From contig CM044326.1 of NCBI GenBank assembly GCA_024291935.2, positions 38,582,948 to 38,646,947 of the forward strand: 64,000 nucleotides of DNA. The letters run 5' to 3'. The notes beneath the pieces were generated by a model that saw nothing but the letters and a program-made list of their open reading frames with translations, did no database searches and was not told where the DNA came from. Positions 1 through 10,201 of the stretch are shown here, in pieces. A program made the position numbers and the translations under genes. This DNA is from Okapia johnstoni (Eukaryota > Chordata > Mammalia > Artiodactyla > Giraffidae). Position 1 is the stretch's first letter. Every line of letters begins with the position of its first letter.

Positions 1-133
1 CCTAGCTATGTGCTGAGAACATGGGGCTTCCAAAATGAGCAAGTCTTGGGCTTGTCCCCTAAAGCTCCTGAAATCCCAAAGTTCTCAGACAAGACCAGAG
101 GGAAGACATGTTCTGAAGTAGCTGCAACAGCTA

Positions 134-325
134 ATAATCCTGATGCTGGGAAAGATGGAAGGGAGGAGGAGATGGGGAGGCAGAGGATGAGATGGTTAGA
201 GAGCATCATCGACTCAATGGATATGAATCTGAGCAAACTCTGGGAGACAGTGATGCACAGGGGAGCCTGGGGTGCTGCAGTCCAGAGAGTCAGAAAGGGT
301 CAGACACAAATGAGCAACTGAACAA
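134..325 (+). mobile_element. BovB LINE 3' end, 5'-truncated
   Basis: The sequence matches the 3' end of BovB: GATGCTGGGAAAGAT, then GATGAGATGGTTAGAGAGC, ending in GAGCAACTGAACAACAACA. It is flanked by a 9-bp direct repeat CAACAGCTA at 125-133 and 326-334, which I read as the target-site duplication. The tail of the terminal reading frame is visible but the piece is far too short to encode anything functional. Confidence 0.92.
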
Positions 326-334
326 CAACAGCTA

Positions 335-1304
335 CCCTGCCATCCCCCAAGGACAGGAAAGTTCAGAGGGCTTCCTGGGAGTGGGTTAGGGGTACCTAGG
401 AAGGCTTCCTGGAGGAAGTGGGCACTGTAGCCTGAGGTTGGGAGAGGCTACCCAGCCACCCCGCTTCAGGTAGCAGCCCCAGATGGAGAGGAGGGCTCCT
501 GGGAGACAGGTAGCATCCCTGCACCGGCAGAGATAGATGCTCATCACATGAACATAGAGGGTGCTGGGGCTTTTCGTCCTCCTCCCCCCTCTTTTGGGAA
601 GATTTTTTTAAAAACTAACAAAAAAAAAAAAGAAAATTGTTTTCAGAAAGGAAGGATGGGAGGAAAGGGAGTGAAGGAGGAAACGAGAGAGAGAGAGAAG
701 GGAAGAAATAGCACAGCCCCCTCCGCGCTGGCACGGTTATCATTCATGTTGATGTCAACATCTCCACAAAGACAGGTAGTGGGAAAATACTGCGGCAGCC
801 TTTGAGGGCGCGCAGCAGGGCCCTGGGTAATTACCATGGCCTACTTATTTCTCCGGGAAGGGAAAAAAAAAGTCCAGCACCCGATCTGCTTTTTTTTTTA
901 TCTTAATAGGTGAAGTTGAACCTAAAGCACTGTAATTTTAATCAAATCTTTCCCATCTGTGTGTAGTGTCTCTGAGAAGTTGAAGATTTAAGTGTATGTT
1001 GTAGGGTTTGTGGAATTGTCCCAGCGGGGGAGGGAAAAGGGGCAGAGCGGTGGTAATTATGCTACACTTAAAGGTATTTTGGTTGCCAGGGAGGCCGTTT
1101 TTTTTTTTTTTTAATCTCCTCTTTCCCTCATTGAGGGGTTGGATGATGTCATGGGCAGGAAAGGAGAGGGAAAGAATGCAGCAGCTCCAAGGGAGAAGGA
1201 AGGAGATGAAGTTGCAGTGTTTGGTTTGGGTGAAGGTTGGGACAATCTGGAAAGAGCAATGCTCCAAAGGCCATGATCTAAGGTGAAGATGGATTAACAC
1301 CTTC
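335..1304. other. Single-copy-looking stretch, no gene seen
   Basis: No family recognised. It holds A-rich runs (about 607-637), a purine-rich tract (about 644-705), poly-T near 1100, and a repeat-free core at about 715-1080 with TF-like motifs. One of these is the 7-bp inverted repeat ATGTTGA-TG-TCAACAT at 746-761, which resembles a CREB/ATF site. Several short open frames cover it on both strands but show no domain or codon signal. It could be conserved noncoding sequence; this is a guess from texture. Confidence 0.4.
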
Positions 1305-1308
1305 TAAT

Positions 1309-1373
1309 GTGATCACACACACACAGACATGCACACACACATACATCCAAGCACACACTCATTCATACACACA
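1309..1373. repeat. CA-rich microsatellite, left part
   Basis: Interrupted (CA)n/(CATA)n sequence. The BovB copy that follows was inserted into this simple repeat: CATACACACAT-like sequence occurs on both sides of it. Confidence 0.9.
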
Positions 1374-1582
1374 TTGTTGCTGTTCAGTTGCTCAGTCATG
1401 TCTGACTCTTTGCGACCCCGTGGACTGCAGCACGCCAGGCTTCCCTGTCTATCACTTTCTCCTGGAGTTTGCTCAAACTCATGTCCATCCAGTCGGTGAT
1501 ACCATCCAACCCTCTCATCCTCTGTTGTGCCCATCTCCTGCCTTCAATCTTTCCCAACATCAGGGTCTTTACCAATGAGTCA
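1374..1582 (-). mobile_element. BovB LINE 3' end, antisense
   Basis: Reverse complement of the BovB 3' end: TTGCTGTTCAGTTGCTCAG at the tail side, then GACTCTTTGCGACCCCGTGG, ending in the AAAGACCCTGATG-equivalent segment near 1575. It sits inside a CA-rich microsatellite, so its target duplication cannot be told from simple repeat with certainty. Confidence 0.93.
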
Positions 1583-1825
1583 GCATACTCACATACACAC
1601 ATGCATACACACACACATATACATGCATATACACACATTCATTCATGCACACACATGTACATATACATGCATTCATGGGTACACACAATGCAAACATATA
1701 TACACATATATTTATGCACATACACACATTCATTCATGCATGCACACACACACACACACACACACATGAATCCCTGACACCCCGCAGACATATCCAAATA
1801 CATATACAGGACCGGTTATTAACAT

Positions 1826-1868
<43 letters not shown>

Positions 1869-1872
1869 CTCC
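1583..1872. repeat. CA/ATAC compound microsatellite
   Basis: A long compound of (CA)n, (ATAC)n and CATTCATGC units, including uninterrupted CA runs near 1742-1766 and 1828-1870. Open frames of histidine/threonine repeats on + and valine/cysteine repeats on - are artefacts of the dinucleotide. Likely length-polymorphic. Confidence 0.95.
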
Positions 1873-2352
1873 TGCATAAAGACATAAGGAACATACACAT
1901 TTCAAGTACCAACACACAACTCCACCCCGGCATACAGCAGGAGTACAACACTAAGACACCAAGCGCACCCTTCACCCAATGCAGCCTACATGCAGGAACA
2001 CCTGTCTGCACACCTGTAAACACACAGGCCTAGCACATACGCAGTTCCAGACAAACATGCACAGTTACACACCAGTTTAACTTACAGACATGCCATCCAC
2101 CAATGCACACAGCTGGTACCATCGGGCATGTGGGGAATTCATACCGACAGAGCTTTCGGGGACACATGCAATTTCCAGGATCCATGAGAAATCACCAGAC
2201 CCATGGCCAAGGGAGAAGAGTTGGGGAAAACTGGCTCCATCGGGGAGGGAGAGGCAGTCTGGGTGCCCCTTGGTTTTTCAGATGAGCTTTAGATCTCAGA
2301 ATGATTCATTTATTTTTTTAACATGAGTACACATGTAATATAGTTTATTTTC
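1873..2352. other. CA-enriched unassigned sequence
   Basis: Decaying CA-rich sequence to about 2090, then unique-looking DNA. I see no recognisable repeat, gene or RNA. Confidence 0.4.
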
Positions 2353-2381
2353 TTTACTGTCTGAGCCACCAGGGAAGCCCA
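2353..2381 (-). mobile_element. Bov-tA SINE, 5' head fragment only
   Basis: CTGTCTGAGCCACCAGGGAAGCCC is the reverse complement of the first 24-29 bases of Bov-tA, the tRNA-derived head. The rest of the element is missing, which is unusual because retrotransposed SINEs normally keep the 3' end. A later deletion is the simplest reading. Confidence 0.75.
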
Positions 2382-2385
2382 TATT

Positions 2386-2616
2386 TTATCTGACTTTTAT
2401 TTATTTTTGGCTACTCTGCATGGCATGTGGGACCTTAGTCCCCTCAGCTCAGTTCAGTCACTCAGTCGTGTCCAACTGCGACCCCATGGACTGCAGCACG
2501 CCAGGCTTCCCTAGTCCTTCACCAGCTCCCAGAGTTAGTCCCCTACCAGGGATCAAACCCATCCATCCTGCAGTAGAAATGTGAGGTCTTAACCACTGGA
2601 CCACCTGGGAAGTCCC
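2386..2616 (-). mobile_element. CHR-type tRNA SINE, antisense, interrupted
   Basis: A cetartiodactyl CHR SINE read backwards. It has a T-rich tail with TTTTTGGCTACTCTGCATGG, then GACCTTAGTCCCCT, the segment CCAGGGATCAAACCC (the B-box side of the tRNA head), and CCACTGGACCACCTGGGAAG at the 5' end. A 90-bp BovB piece is inserted inside it at 2445-2534. Confidence 0.85.
2445..2534 (-). mobile_element. 90-bp BovB 3'-end insertion in a CHR SINE
   Basis: Only the last ~90 bases of BovB are present (CAGTTCAGTCACTCAGTCG through CAGCTCCCAGAG). The 10-bp direct repeat TTAGTCCCCT at 2435-2444 and 2535-2544 duplicates CHR SINE sequence on each side, which marks a genuine, extremely 5'-truncated retrotransposition event. 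Confidence 0.88.
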
Positions 2617-3194
2617 AGAGCAGATTCACTTAGAGAGAAGCTGGGAAGACCATGCAGAGAGTTTTCATGTCCCCTAGCCAGTGTTCCAGCTGTCAACTTG
2701 GTGAGTTAATGTTATCCGCTGGTCACAACCAATGAAGCAATATTCACTCTGGTTTTAGTGTTTGATGAGAAGCCATTGACCCAGGATGCAATGATTTAAC
2801 AACCACTCCAAACAAGCAGGGGTCTGGAGATCGTTTCAGAAGCTCCTGTCCTCAAATCGATGACCTGGGATGTTGTTGTCACTGGCCACTGTGTACTGGT
2901 GAAATGCTCCACGGAGGAACCTGGTTCCTTGTCCATGCTAATTTCCAACAATCTTACCCAAGGTGAAATTTCCAGATGAACAGACGGCTCCATGAAATCC
3001 AGCCCTGAATTACTTGCGCATACTCTCACCTTTCTGTTGGACTGGATGCTTTTCCAAGTCAAAGTGCCCCCCAGGGGAAGACTGAATTAGCTTTGTCAAG
3101 GAATTGGATCAAGTTTCTTTTTGAATGTGACACTGTCACCTAATTCAACAAGTAACTTCAGAAGAAGGGAATTCCATCAGATAAACCAGTCTTT
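2617..3194. other. Unassigned sequence
   Basis: No repeat family, gene or RNA recognised. The 88-codon antisense frame at 2796-3062 has no recognisable domain and I treat it as chance. Confidence 0.35.
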
Positions 3195-3412
3195 TGAAAA
3201 CGCCTGTCACCCACATCCTTAGCCCTACCATTTCCTGCTTCACTCCATTTCCCACTCTTTTTTCTATAGATCTCAGTCAGACTCATCTTCTGAAGCCCAG
3301 CACTGTGCCGCCGCCTCCAGGAAGCCTTCCTAGGCCCCTTCTGTCCTCTTGCTTGCTCTTGGAACACTTAACCCCACATAGTATTTAATACCTGTCACCT
3401 TACATCAGGGTT
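3195..3412 (+). mobile_element. L2-like LINE remnant
   Basis: Diverged sequence with the layout of the L2 3' region: CTCCAGGAAGCCTTCCTAGG, then cysteine/leucine-rich C/T sequence, then CATAGTATTTAATACCTGTC. Old and without open frame. Assignment is from consensus memory. Confidence 0.5.
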
Positions 3413-3429
3413 TTCTGGGCCTGTGTGAG

Positions 3430-3872
3430 GTCTTATTTATTGTTTCTTAGTTGCCATAAGCAAGTAGTGCAAACTGAGTGGTTCAGACAACAGAATTTTG
3501 TCCCAGTTGTGGAGTCAGGAAGTCTGAGATCCAGGGGTCAACAGGGCTGGGTCCTTCTAAGGGCTGTGAGGGAAAACCTATTTCAGGCCTCCTCTTTGGT
3601 TTCCGGAGTTTGCTGGCAGTCACTGCTGTTCCTTGGCTTGTTGATCCATCACCAAGTCTCTGCCCTCTTCACGTGGCATTGTCTCCACCTGTGTGTCTGT
3701 CACTGTGTCCAGACTTTTGTCAGAACAGAGTCATATTGGACTAGGACCCATCCTCAAGACCTCGTTATAACTTGATCATCAGCAAAGACCTCATTTCCAA
3801 AAAAGATCACATTTGCAGGTATGAGGAATTAAGACACTGACATCTTTGAGGTGGACAGAATTTGACCCCTAA
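3430..3872 (+). mobile_element. Old L1M-type 3' module
   Basis: Member of a mammalian dispersed repeat recognised by TTGTTTCTTAGTTGCCATAA, CAAACTGAGTGGTTCAGAC, GGAAGTCTGAGATCCA and the distal TCATATTGGACTAGGACCC...GACCTCATTTCC. The same module recurs at 15333, 25913, 30539, 54295 (+) and about 32005 (-). I believe it is an L1M 3'-UTR type repeat but have not confirmed the name. Confidence 0.6.
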
Positions 3873-4092
3873 CATCTTTCCTGCTGGACCAAGCTCCAAA
3901 ATACCTAGCTTCCATTTTTAAATTCATCGTGTGACTTGTAGGATCTACATGTGTGCTGGGCATGTCACAGGACCTTAGCAAAGGGTTACTTCATTAGCTA
4001 ATCATCCAGGTAGCCAAGACTGAACCATTTCAGTGGTTCAGTGAAAGGATTTCAAACCATTTCAAAAAAAAAATGATCATATCCATACAGAT
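3873..4092. other. Unassigned sequence
   Basis: No family recognised; contains a short A run near 4063. Confidence 0.3.
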
Positions 4093-4298
4093 GGGCTTCC
4101 CTGGTGGCTCAGACGGCTAAGAATCCACCTGTAATGCAGGAGACACATGTTCAATCTCTGTGTCAGGAAGATCTCTAGAGAAGGAAATAGCAACCCACTG
4201 CAGTATTCTTGCCTGGGAAATCCCATGGACAGAGGAGCCTGGCGGGCTACAGTCCATGGGGTCGCAAAGAGTCAAACACGATAGCGACTAAACAGCAA
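4093..4298 (+). mobile_element. Bov-tA SINE, near full length
   Basis: Bov-tA is a ruminant SINE with a tRNA-derived head (GGGCTTCCCTGGTGGCTCAG) fused to the BovB 3' end (CATGGGGTCGCAAAGAGTC...GCGACTAAAC), mobilised by BovB enzymes. This copy runs from the head to the tail with scattered substitutions and no convincing target duplication. Confidence 0.95.
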
Positions 4299-5115
4299 AC
4301 CAGCCAAACAGACCAGGGGACCCTGATAGTCAGAGATATTAACTAAGAGCAAAACCCTCTTTAGAAGAGAGAAAAACATTTCAGATGCAGCCTCATTAAA
4401 TGTCACTATTGGGACAAATAATACCTTCCCGCATAGAATGCCAGCTGATCCTCTGACCTAGTCTCTGTGCCTTAGCTACTAAAACTCTGAACCCTTGATA
4501 CATGGTAATAAACCCTGGCAGTGCCAAAAAGATATAGTGAATTCAAGAGAGCCTGCTGGCCCAGACAGTAGAGAGAGGAGACAGCAACCTTCCCTTCCCC
4601 CACAGGGACTCAGAGCATCCATGCACAGAGAAATCATCAATACACACAAGTCACTCAGCTGGTATGTGGCAGTACAAGCGTTCTGTCTCCAGGGTCTATA
4701 TGCTTGACCATTATGCTAGTCTGCCAGAAATAATTAAAAACTAAATCTGGGAACAATAGGCTCGGTGGCAAGGAGAAGAAAGGGTATTCCTGGAGAAGGG
4801 AAGATCATATGCCAAGGGGCACTGACAAGGATGCTCATAGTCTGGGCTAGAGCAAAACCCTCTGGAACACAGTGATGACTCTGTCCCTGTGTCTGCAGAT
4901 ACAAAGTAAAATTTCAAGTTCTGGGGCAATGGTCTTGCTCTGTCCAGAGCTGAGCAGGCTGGGAGCACTCAAGGTGAGTCTGCCTTTGTTTGTAATCTGC
5001 AGGACCCTAATAAAACCTTGGACCTGGCATGGCAGGGTGGATTCAACAGGGAGGGTTGAAAGTCATGGTCCCTAAACCCACCTGAGATGTTGGGTTAAAG
5101 CCCAAAACAACACAA
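4299..5115. other. Unassigned sequence
   Basis: No recognisable gene or repeat. Open frames of 67-75 codons overlap on both strands without domain signal. Confidence 0.35.
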
Positions 5116-5218
5116 TTCCAACAGGAAGGAAGGGAAGGAGGAAAGAAGGGAAAAAGGAGAAAGAGAGGGAGAAAAAACCCCAGAAAGGACCAAAGAAAGA
5201 AATGGAGAAAGACAGAGC
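5116..5218. repeat. Purine-rich GGAA tract
   Basis: About 100 bases almost entirely A and G on the + strand, built from GGAAGG/GAAAG units. This is a homopurine-homopyrimidine stretch that could adopt H-DNA in mirror-symmetric parts; it also produces a spurious Phe/Ser/Leu-rich antisense frame. Confidence 0.8.
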
Positions 5219-5279
5219 CCTCCCATGGAGCAGCCAATCCGGAAAAAGGGGGCCATGATGACTCCTCCAGCAAATTGGT

Positions 5280-5869
5280 ATGAACTTTCTCGCCATCAAC
5301 AGTGCAGGCAGCTGGCCCCATTGTCTGTCTCTTTACAAAATCCAATATTTCCCCTTCTGTTATCCTTGGCACAATGACAAGAAAGGAAGAAATGAAAGTT
5401 CCCCCTTTCTAATGAAGCTGTTGGGGATCCTTTTTTTTATCGGAATTGACATGACCATTACCATTTTGATTCCGGGGCTGACACAAGAGTCACATAGCAA
5501 CATGAACCTCTCCATGGCAACCTCCCCCATGCTTCACACAAAGACAATCTTGACAGTTTAACATTCAATAAAAAGTACTTTTAATTAAAAGATGACTAAG
5601 AACTGGCAGCACAAAAAAAATATATTGAACACATATTTTCAACTGTTGTTAACATTCATTTATAAAGGAACCGACCAACCTAAGCTTGCCATTTGAAAAG
5701 GATGGTCATCTGCCTTGAATGAGGCATGGAAAGATTTATTGAGTTCACCCAAAAATATTCCATCCAACAAACCTTTAATTAACTGCTTGCAAGAGGCTAG
5801 GTCTTATCCTAGGTCCTGAGGGCAGGGACTGGCATGAGCCCTTCACAGCACACTGACTGAAAATCGAAA
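5280..5869. other. Repeat-poor stretch, possible conserved noncoding DNA
   Basis: No repeat recognised. It contains GTCACATAGCAAC and CCATGGCAACC about 15 bases apart near 5490-5522, which resemble RFX half-sites, and an AT-rich block CTTTTAATTAAAAG near 5578. Regulatory function is speculative. Confidence 0.35.
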
Positions 5870-5871
5870 CA

Positions 5872-6002
5872 ACAATAATGCATCATAATAATTACTCTCT
5901 TCTGTAGAGAGTTGACTGTGGGCCAGACACCTTGCTACATGCAGTGCCCATGTTTAATTTTATACATCCTCACAGCAACATTTGGAGTTCAACAAGGCAG
6001 TA
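5872..6002 (-). mobile_element. MIR SINE, antisense-type half
   Basis: Recognised by TGTGGGCCAGACACCTTGCT, CATGTTTAATTTTATACATCCTCACAGCAAC and a degraded gap region. This is the orientation opposite to the MIR that follows at 6010. Confidence 0.65.
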
Positions 6003-6007
6003 AAGCA

Positions 6008-6225
6008 CGGTGAGTCAGAATACACACTCCACCTGGTTTAGAGACTGGCTCTCTCACCTATCACTAGTGTGATTTTAGGCAAGTTTCCTGTCCTGTAAGT
6101 TCCCCTAATAATAGTTATCACTCCGTCGCAAGAATCAAATAAGTTTATATATATAAAGAACTTAGAATAATCCCTGACCCACAGTAATCATTATTAATGA
6201 TAATATTACTACCATTATTATCATC
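6008..6225 (+). mobile_element. MIR SINE, long copy
   Basis: Matches the MIR body: GTTTAGAGACTGGCTCTC, CTAGTGTGATTTTAGGCAAG, TTTCCTGTCCTGTAAG, AATAATAGTTATCA, CTTAGAATAATCCCTGACCC and a TATTATTATCAT tail. Ancient mammalian SINE, roughly three quarters conserved by eye. Confidence 0.75.
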
Positions 6226-6625
6226 TAAGCTATTACCTCCGAGCGGTGGAAAGGAAGCAATACTGCTAATTTTCTGCCCAAATTAGGATATGAATTCAAT
6301 CAACCAGTTAAACTTTCCTCCTCCTAATAATTCTAGTTCTTTTGTAAATACCACGGTCACACTCAGCTTGGGGCCAGATCACTTTGAAATGAGTTTTTTT
6401 CTACTTTGGACAGATAATACTCCAGGTGATGAAAGCTGGGAATATATGTATTTTTCAACATGATTGGCCACTGGAATATAAAAGTTTGAAGGACCATACA
6501 AAGTAACCTCAAGACGGTTCACCATGAGGGCGCATCATTCCTTAAGTGTGTATTGTAAACCTGTTACTGTTGTAACTAAGCAGAAAGTTAGAGTTTCCAG
6601 AGCACATTCTGTTTCACTGATGATG
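6226..6625. other. Unassigned sequence
   Basis: AT-rich, no gene or repeat recognised. Confidence 0.3.
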
Positions 6626-7372
6626 CTAAAGTCTTTGACTGTAGATCGAAAACAAACTGTGGAAAATTCTGAAAGAGATGGGAATACCAGACCACCCTAC
6701 CTGCCTCCTGAGAAACCTGTATGCAGGTCAAGAAGCAACAGTTAGAACCAGACATGAAACAATGAACTGGTTCAAAACTGGGAAAGGAGTGTGTATATTG
6801 ACACCCTGCTTATTTAACTTATATGCAGAGTACATCATGCAAAATGCCAGACTGGATAAAGCACAAGCTAGAAAAAAGATTTCTGGGAGAAATATCAATA
6901 ACCTCAGATATGTAGATGACACAATGGTAGAAAGTAAAGAGGAACTAAAGAGCCTCTTGATGAAAGTGAAAGAGGAGAGTGAAAAGCTGGCTTAAAACTC
7001 AACATTCAAAAAACTAAGATCATGGCATCCAGTCTCATCACTTCATAGCAAATAAATGAGGAAAAGAATGCAAACAGTGACAGACTTTATTTTCTTGGGC
7101 TCCAAAATCACTGTGGACAGTGATTGCAGCCATGAAATTGAAGGACGCTTGCTCCTTGGAAGAAGAGCTATGAAAAACCTAGAAAGCATATTAAGAAGCA
7201 AAGACATCACTTTGCCAACAAGTGTCCATCTAGTCAAAGCTATGGTTTTTCCAGTAGTCATGTATGGATGCTAGATTTGGACCATAAAAAAAGCTGACCA
7301 CTGAAGAACTGATGCTTTCAAACTGTGGTTTTGGAGAAGATGCCTGAGAGTCCTTTGGACTGCAAGGGACCA
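6626..7372 (+). pseudogene. BovB LINE reverse-transcriptase fragment
   Basis: An internal BovB piece spanning part of the reverse-transcriptase domain and the region after it. The frame at 6678-6995 encodes LFNLYAEYIMQNARL and NNLRYVDDTMVESKEELKSLLMKVKEES, that is, the palm motif with the YVDD catalytic box. The next piece at 7056-7274 continues with DFIFLGSKI and VKAMVFPVVMYGC. The two are joined out of frame, a TAG follows MYGC, and a gap replaces the usual segment near 6795. The 3' terminus of BovB is missing; it stops near GTCCTTTGGACTGCAAGGG at 7367. A LINE of this family would copy itself and mobilise Bov-tA, but this copy is dead. Confidence 0.9.
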
Positions 7373-7667
7373 TGCAGCTGAAACTAACAAAATATTTAAA
7401 TCAATTATCCTTCAATAAGAAAGATTATCACTTATTGTTATATTAACTACATAAACTATTACATATGTATATTAAATGTTTCCGCATTTGTCTACCTACT
7501 CTAAGGAATTGGTTCATGCAGTTATGTGTGCTGAGATGTCCAAATTCTGCCATCGGCTGTCTTCACAGGTGGAATATGGAAATATTTAATATACCTATGT
7601 AATAGTTTATATAATTAATAATATAATAAATTATAATACTTCTTACTGAGGATTATTGATTTAAATA
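7373..7667. other. AT-rich sequence with an L1 3'-end scrap
   Basis: GCAGCTGAAACTAACAAAAT through CCTTCAATAAGA (7376-7421) resembles the last ~45 bases of an artiodactyl L1 on +. The remainder is AT-rich and unassigned, with an L1M-like phrase near 7503-7567. Confidence 0.45.
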
Positions 7668-8356
7668 TTCTGTTAGTTTCAGGTTTACAGCAAAATGATT
7701 CAGTTATATACATATACATGTGTGTATATATATATGTATGTATAGTTTGTTTTAAATTCTTTTCCATTATAGATATTACAGGACATTCAACATAGTTCTC
7801 TGTGATATACAGTGAATCCTTATCGTTTACCTATTTTATGTATAGTAGTACGTATCTTTTTGGGCTTTCCTGGTGGCTTAGACTAAAGAATCTACCCGCA
7901 ATGTGGGAGAACTGGGTTCGATCCCTGGGTTAGGAAGATCCCCTGGAGGAGGCCATGGCAACCCCACTCCGGTATTCGTGCTTGGAGAATCCCCATGGAC
8001 CCATGAGCCTGGCGGGCTGCAGTCTGTGGAGTCTTGAAGAGTTGGACACGAGTGAGCAACTAAGCACAACGCAGCGTGTATCTGTCAATAACATACTCCT
8101 AATTTATCCCTCCCGCAACCCCAGTTTCCCCTTTGGCAAATAGAAGGTTGTTTTCTATGTTTATGAGTATGTTTTGTAAATAAACTCATCTGTATTATTT
8201 GTCAGATCCCACATATAAGTGATAGCATATAATATTTCTTTTTCTGTCTGACCTACTTCACTCATTACGATCATCTTTAGGTCCATACGTGTTGCTGCAA
8301 ATGGAAATATTTCATTCTTTTGTTGCCTGAGTAACATTCCATTGTATATAATCTTT
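7668..8356 (-). mobile_element. L1 3' end, antisense, interrupted by Bov-tA
   Basis: Reads as the reverse of a young artiodactyl L1 3' UTR: GTTAGTTTCAGGTTTACAGC, CTTTTCCATTATAGATATTAC, ATACTCCTAATTTATCCCTCC, then CTTCACTCATTACGATCATC and ACATTCCATTGTATATA. Sequence resumes after the SINE at about 8076 without loss. Confidence 0.9.
7863..8075 (+). mobile_element. Bov-tA SINE inside an L1
   Basis: Head GGCTTTCCTGGTGGCTTAG and tail GAGTTGGACACGAGTGAGC are both present. The L1 sequence GTAGTACGTATCT before it and GCAGCGTGTATCT after it looks like a diverged ~13-bp target duplication, so the SINE landed in an already resident L1. Confidence 0.93.
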
Positions 8357-8642
8357 ATTAATTATATGTACTTTATCAATAGAGTCTATCTATATTTAGC
8401 ATATCTGTATCTATTTCTATCTCTTCTTGATTCTGTTGCTCTTGAAAATGCAGACTGATAGACCAATACAGTCAGTGTCACCAAATATGAAGATACAGTC
8501 TTATGTAGAGTGAGTTCTGCTACAAAGCCATCTACTTTGAAAAATGACACAATAAAAACTACAGGACTTGTGGAGAGAATAACGTTAAGGCTACATATCC
8601 CCAAATTTTGTTAATAACACATAAGAAGAAGATAAGATGATG
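8357..8642. other. Unassigned sequence
   Basis: No recognisable gene or repeat. Confidence 0.3.
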
Positions 8643-8980
8643 ATGTTTGGGGGGGTGATGAAAATGTTTTGGAACTTAATACAGGTAACGCTGCAGCAAC
8701 ATCGTGAATGTACTAAATACACAGAAATTTACTTTGAAAGTGGTTAAGTTTACATTGGGCTTCTTTGGTGGTTCAGACAGTAAAGAATCCGCCTGCAATG
8801 CAGGAGACCTAAGTTTGATCCCTGGGTTGGGAAGATCCCCTGAAGAAGGGAATGGCAACCCACTCCAGTATTCTTGCCTGGAGAATTCCATGGACAGAGG
8901 AGCCTGGGGGCTACAGTCCATGGGGTCTCACAGAGTCAGGCACTTGTATCTGTATATTATGTGAATCTTACCTTCATTTT
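8643..8980 (+). mobile_element. Old L1M 3' end, interrupted by Bov-tA
   Basis: GGGTGATGAAAATGTTTTGG, ATCGTGAATGTACTAAATAC and AATTTACTTTGAAAGTGG are typical of L1M 3' UTRs. After the SINE the end continues as TATATTATGTGAATCTTACC. Confidence 0.65.
8757..8946 (+). mobile_element. Bov-tA SINE inside an L1M
   Basis: Begins GGGCTTCTTTGGTGGTTCAG; the body CCACTCCAGTATTCTTGCC is well conserved. The tail is shortened at CACAGAGTCAGGCAC, without the GACTGAGCGACT end. Confidence 0.93.
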
Positions 8981-8983
8981 ATT

Positions 8984-9338
8984 TTAGTTTTTATAGAAGC
9001 ATAGTTGATTTACAATGTTTTGTTAGTTTCAGGTGTATAGCGCAGTGATTCAGTTATACATATACTTATGTATAAGTGTGTATACTTATACTTGCGTTCT
9101 TTTTTAGATTCTTTTCCCTTATAGGTTATTACAATATATTGAATATAGTTCCCTGTGCAGTATAGTAGGTCTTTTTGGTTATCTGTGTTATGTACAGTAG
9201 TGTGTTTATGTTAACCCCAAACTCCTAATTTATCCCTCCCTGACTTTCCCTTTTGGTTTGCTTTCTATGTCTGGGGGTCTATTTCTGTTTTGCATACAAG
9301 TTTATTTGTATCTTTTTTTTTTAAGATTCCACATAGAG
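8984..9338 (-). mobile_element. L1 3' end, antisense
   Basis: Reverse of an artiodactyl L1 3' terminus: ATAGTTGATTTACAATG, GTTAGTTTCAGGTGTATAGC, GATTCTTTTCCCTTATAGG, CAAACTCCTAATTTATCCC, TTCTGTTTTGCATACAAG. Same family as 7668 but a separate copy. Confidence 0.9.
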
Positions 9339-9378
9339 TTTGGTTCAGTCACTTACTCCTGTCCAACTCTTTGCGACC
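9339..9378 (-). mobile_element. BovB/Bov-tA tail scrap
   Basis: GGTTCAGTCACTTACTCCTG followed by CCAACTCTTTGCGACC is the shared BovB/Bov-tA 3' end, only ~40 bases. Which parent it came from cannot be told. Confidence 0.75.
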
Positions 9379-9829
9379 TTTTCTCACCTTTATTTTTTAA
9401 TAGACAAAAAATCATAGCAAAGCTTTGTACATAGCTTAAAGAAATTGATGAACACTACAATAAATATGGTATTCTTTCCTGAAAAGATGGCCTTGCAGTT
9501 TGCCTGTGTGTGTGGGCATTGGAAGGGAACTGGTTTCTGAGTTACTGGGAGCAGTGGGGGTGCTGGTTATTTGGAGCCGGTGGGAAAGTTGGCCATGGAT
9601 GGACGTGACTCTATGCACACGGGGAGCTGAAGGAGTCAAAGGTTGCTAGAGCTGCAAGCATGTGTGGTGTGTGCTCCTATGTGGCTCCACCCATCCTGGT
9701 CCTGAATCTTTTCCACTTCCCCTAGCGCTCAAGGCTGAAATCACGTGTATACAAACAAGAAATCCAAGCTGGGCTCCACTGTTGCCTACAACTAGCTCGA
9801 TTGTATTGGAGCAAATTGGTGTTTTCACA
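9379..9829. other. Unassigned sequence
   Basis: No gene or repeat recognised. Confidence 0.3.
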
Positions 9830-9985
9830 ACAGGCTTTAATGCAGGACTGAATATATGGGTCTTATTTAATTCTCACTGCAAGCCCTTTCATAGAAGAGG
9901 AGACAGAAGGTCATAGAAGTCCTCTTGCTCATCCAACCACACATAGGAACAGACTCAAGAAACAGAGCTAAGGCTTCCAGCTCCC
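9830..9985 (-). mobile_element. Probable MIR remnant
   Basis: Weak MIR-like order: TCTTATTTAATTCTCACTGC, AGCCCTTTCATAGAAGAGGAGACAGA, then ACTCAAGAAACAGAGCTAAG. Confidence 0.45.
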
Positions 9986-10201
9986 CAGCTGTTGCTTTTT
10001 CCCTTCCGCCTGCTGCCTCCCTCGACATAGAGAATAGGTGGATGATCACTAGAACCGTGGTGGACGGGTGTCCAGGCCCCTGGTCTAGAACCAGTGCAAG
10101 GGGGTAAAGGCAAAGTCATTGTCAGAGCCCGGCTCTGCCCCTCATCATGGGAAGGAGAAGAACACCTTCTGAATCTCCACTCAGCTAGGCGCCGAGCATT
10201 T

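Noticed and set aside
1527..2023. His/Thr- and Val/Cys-rich frames
   Set aside because: Translations of CA/ATAC microsatellite; no coding evidence.
4093..4180. tRNA gene suggested by the SINE head (TGGTGGCTCAG, GTTCAATC)
   Set aside because: This is the diverged tRNA-derived head of Bov-tA, present in many copies and fused to BovB tail; not a tRNA gene.
4960..5010. Splice-donor-like AAGGTGAGTC after an open frame
   Set aside because: Isolated motif without an acceptor, conserved exon or partner; too common by chance.
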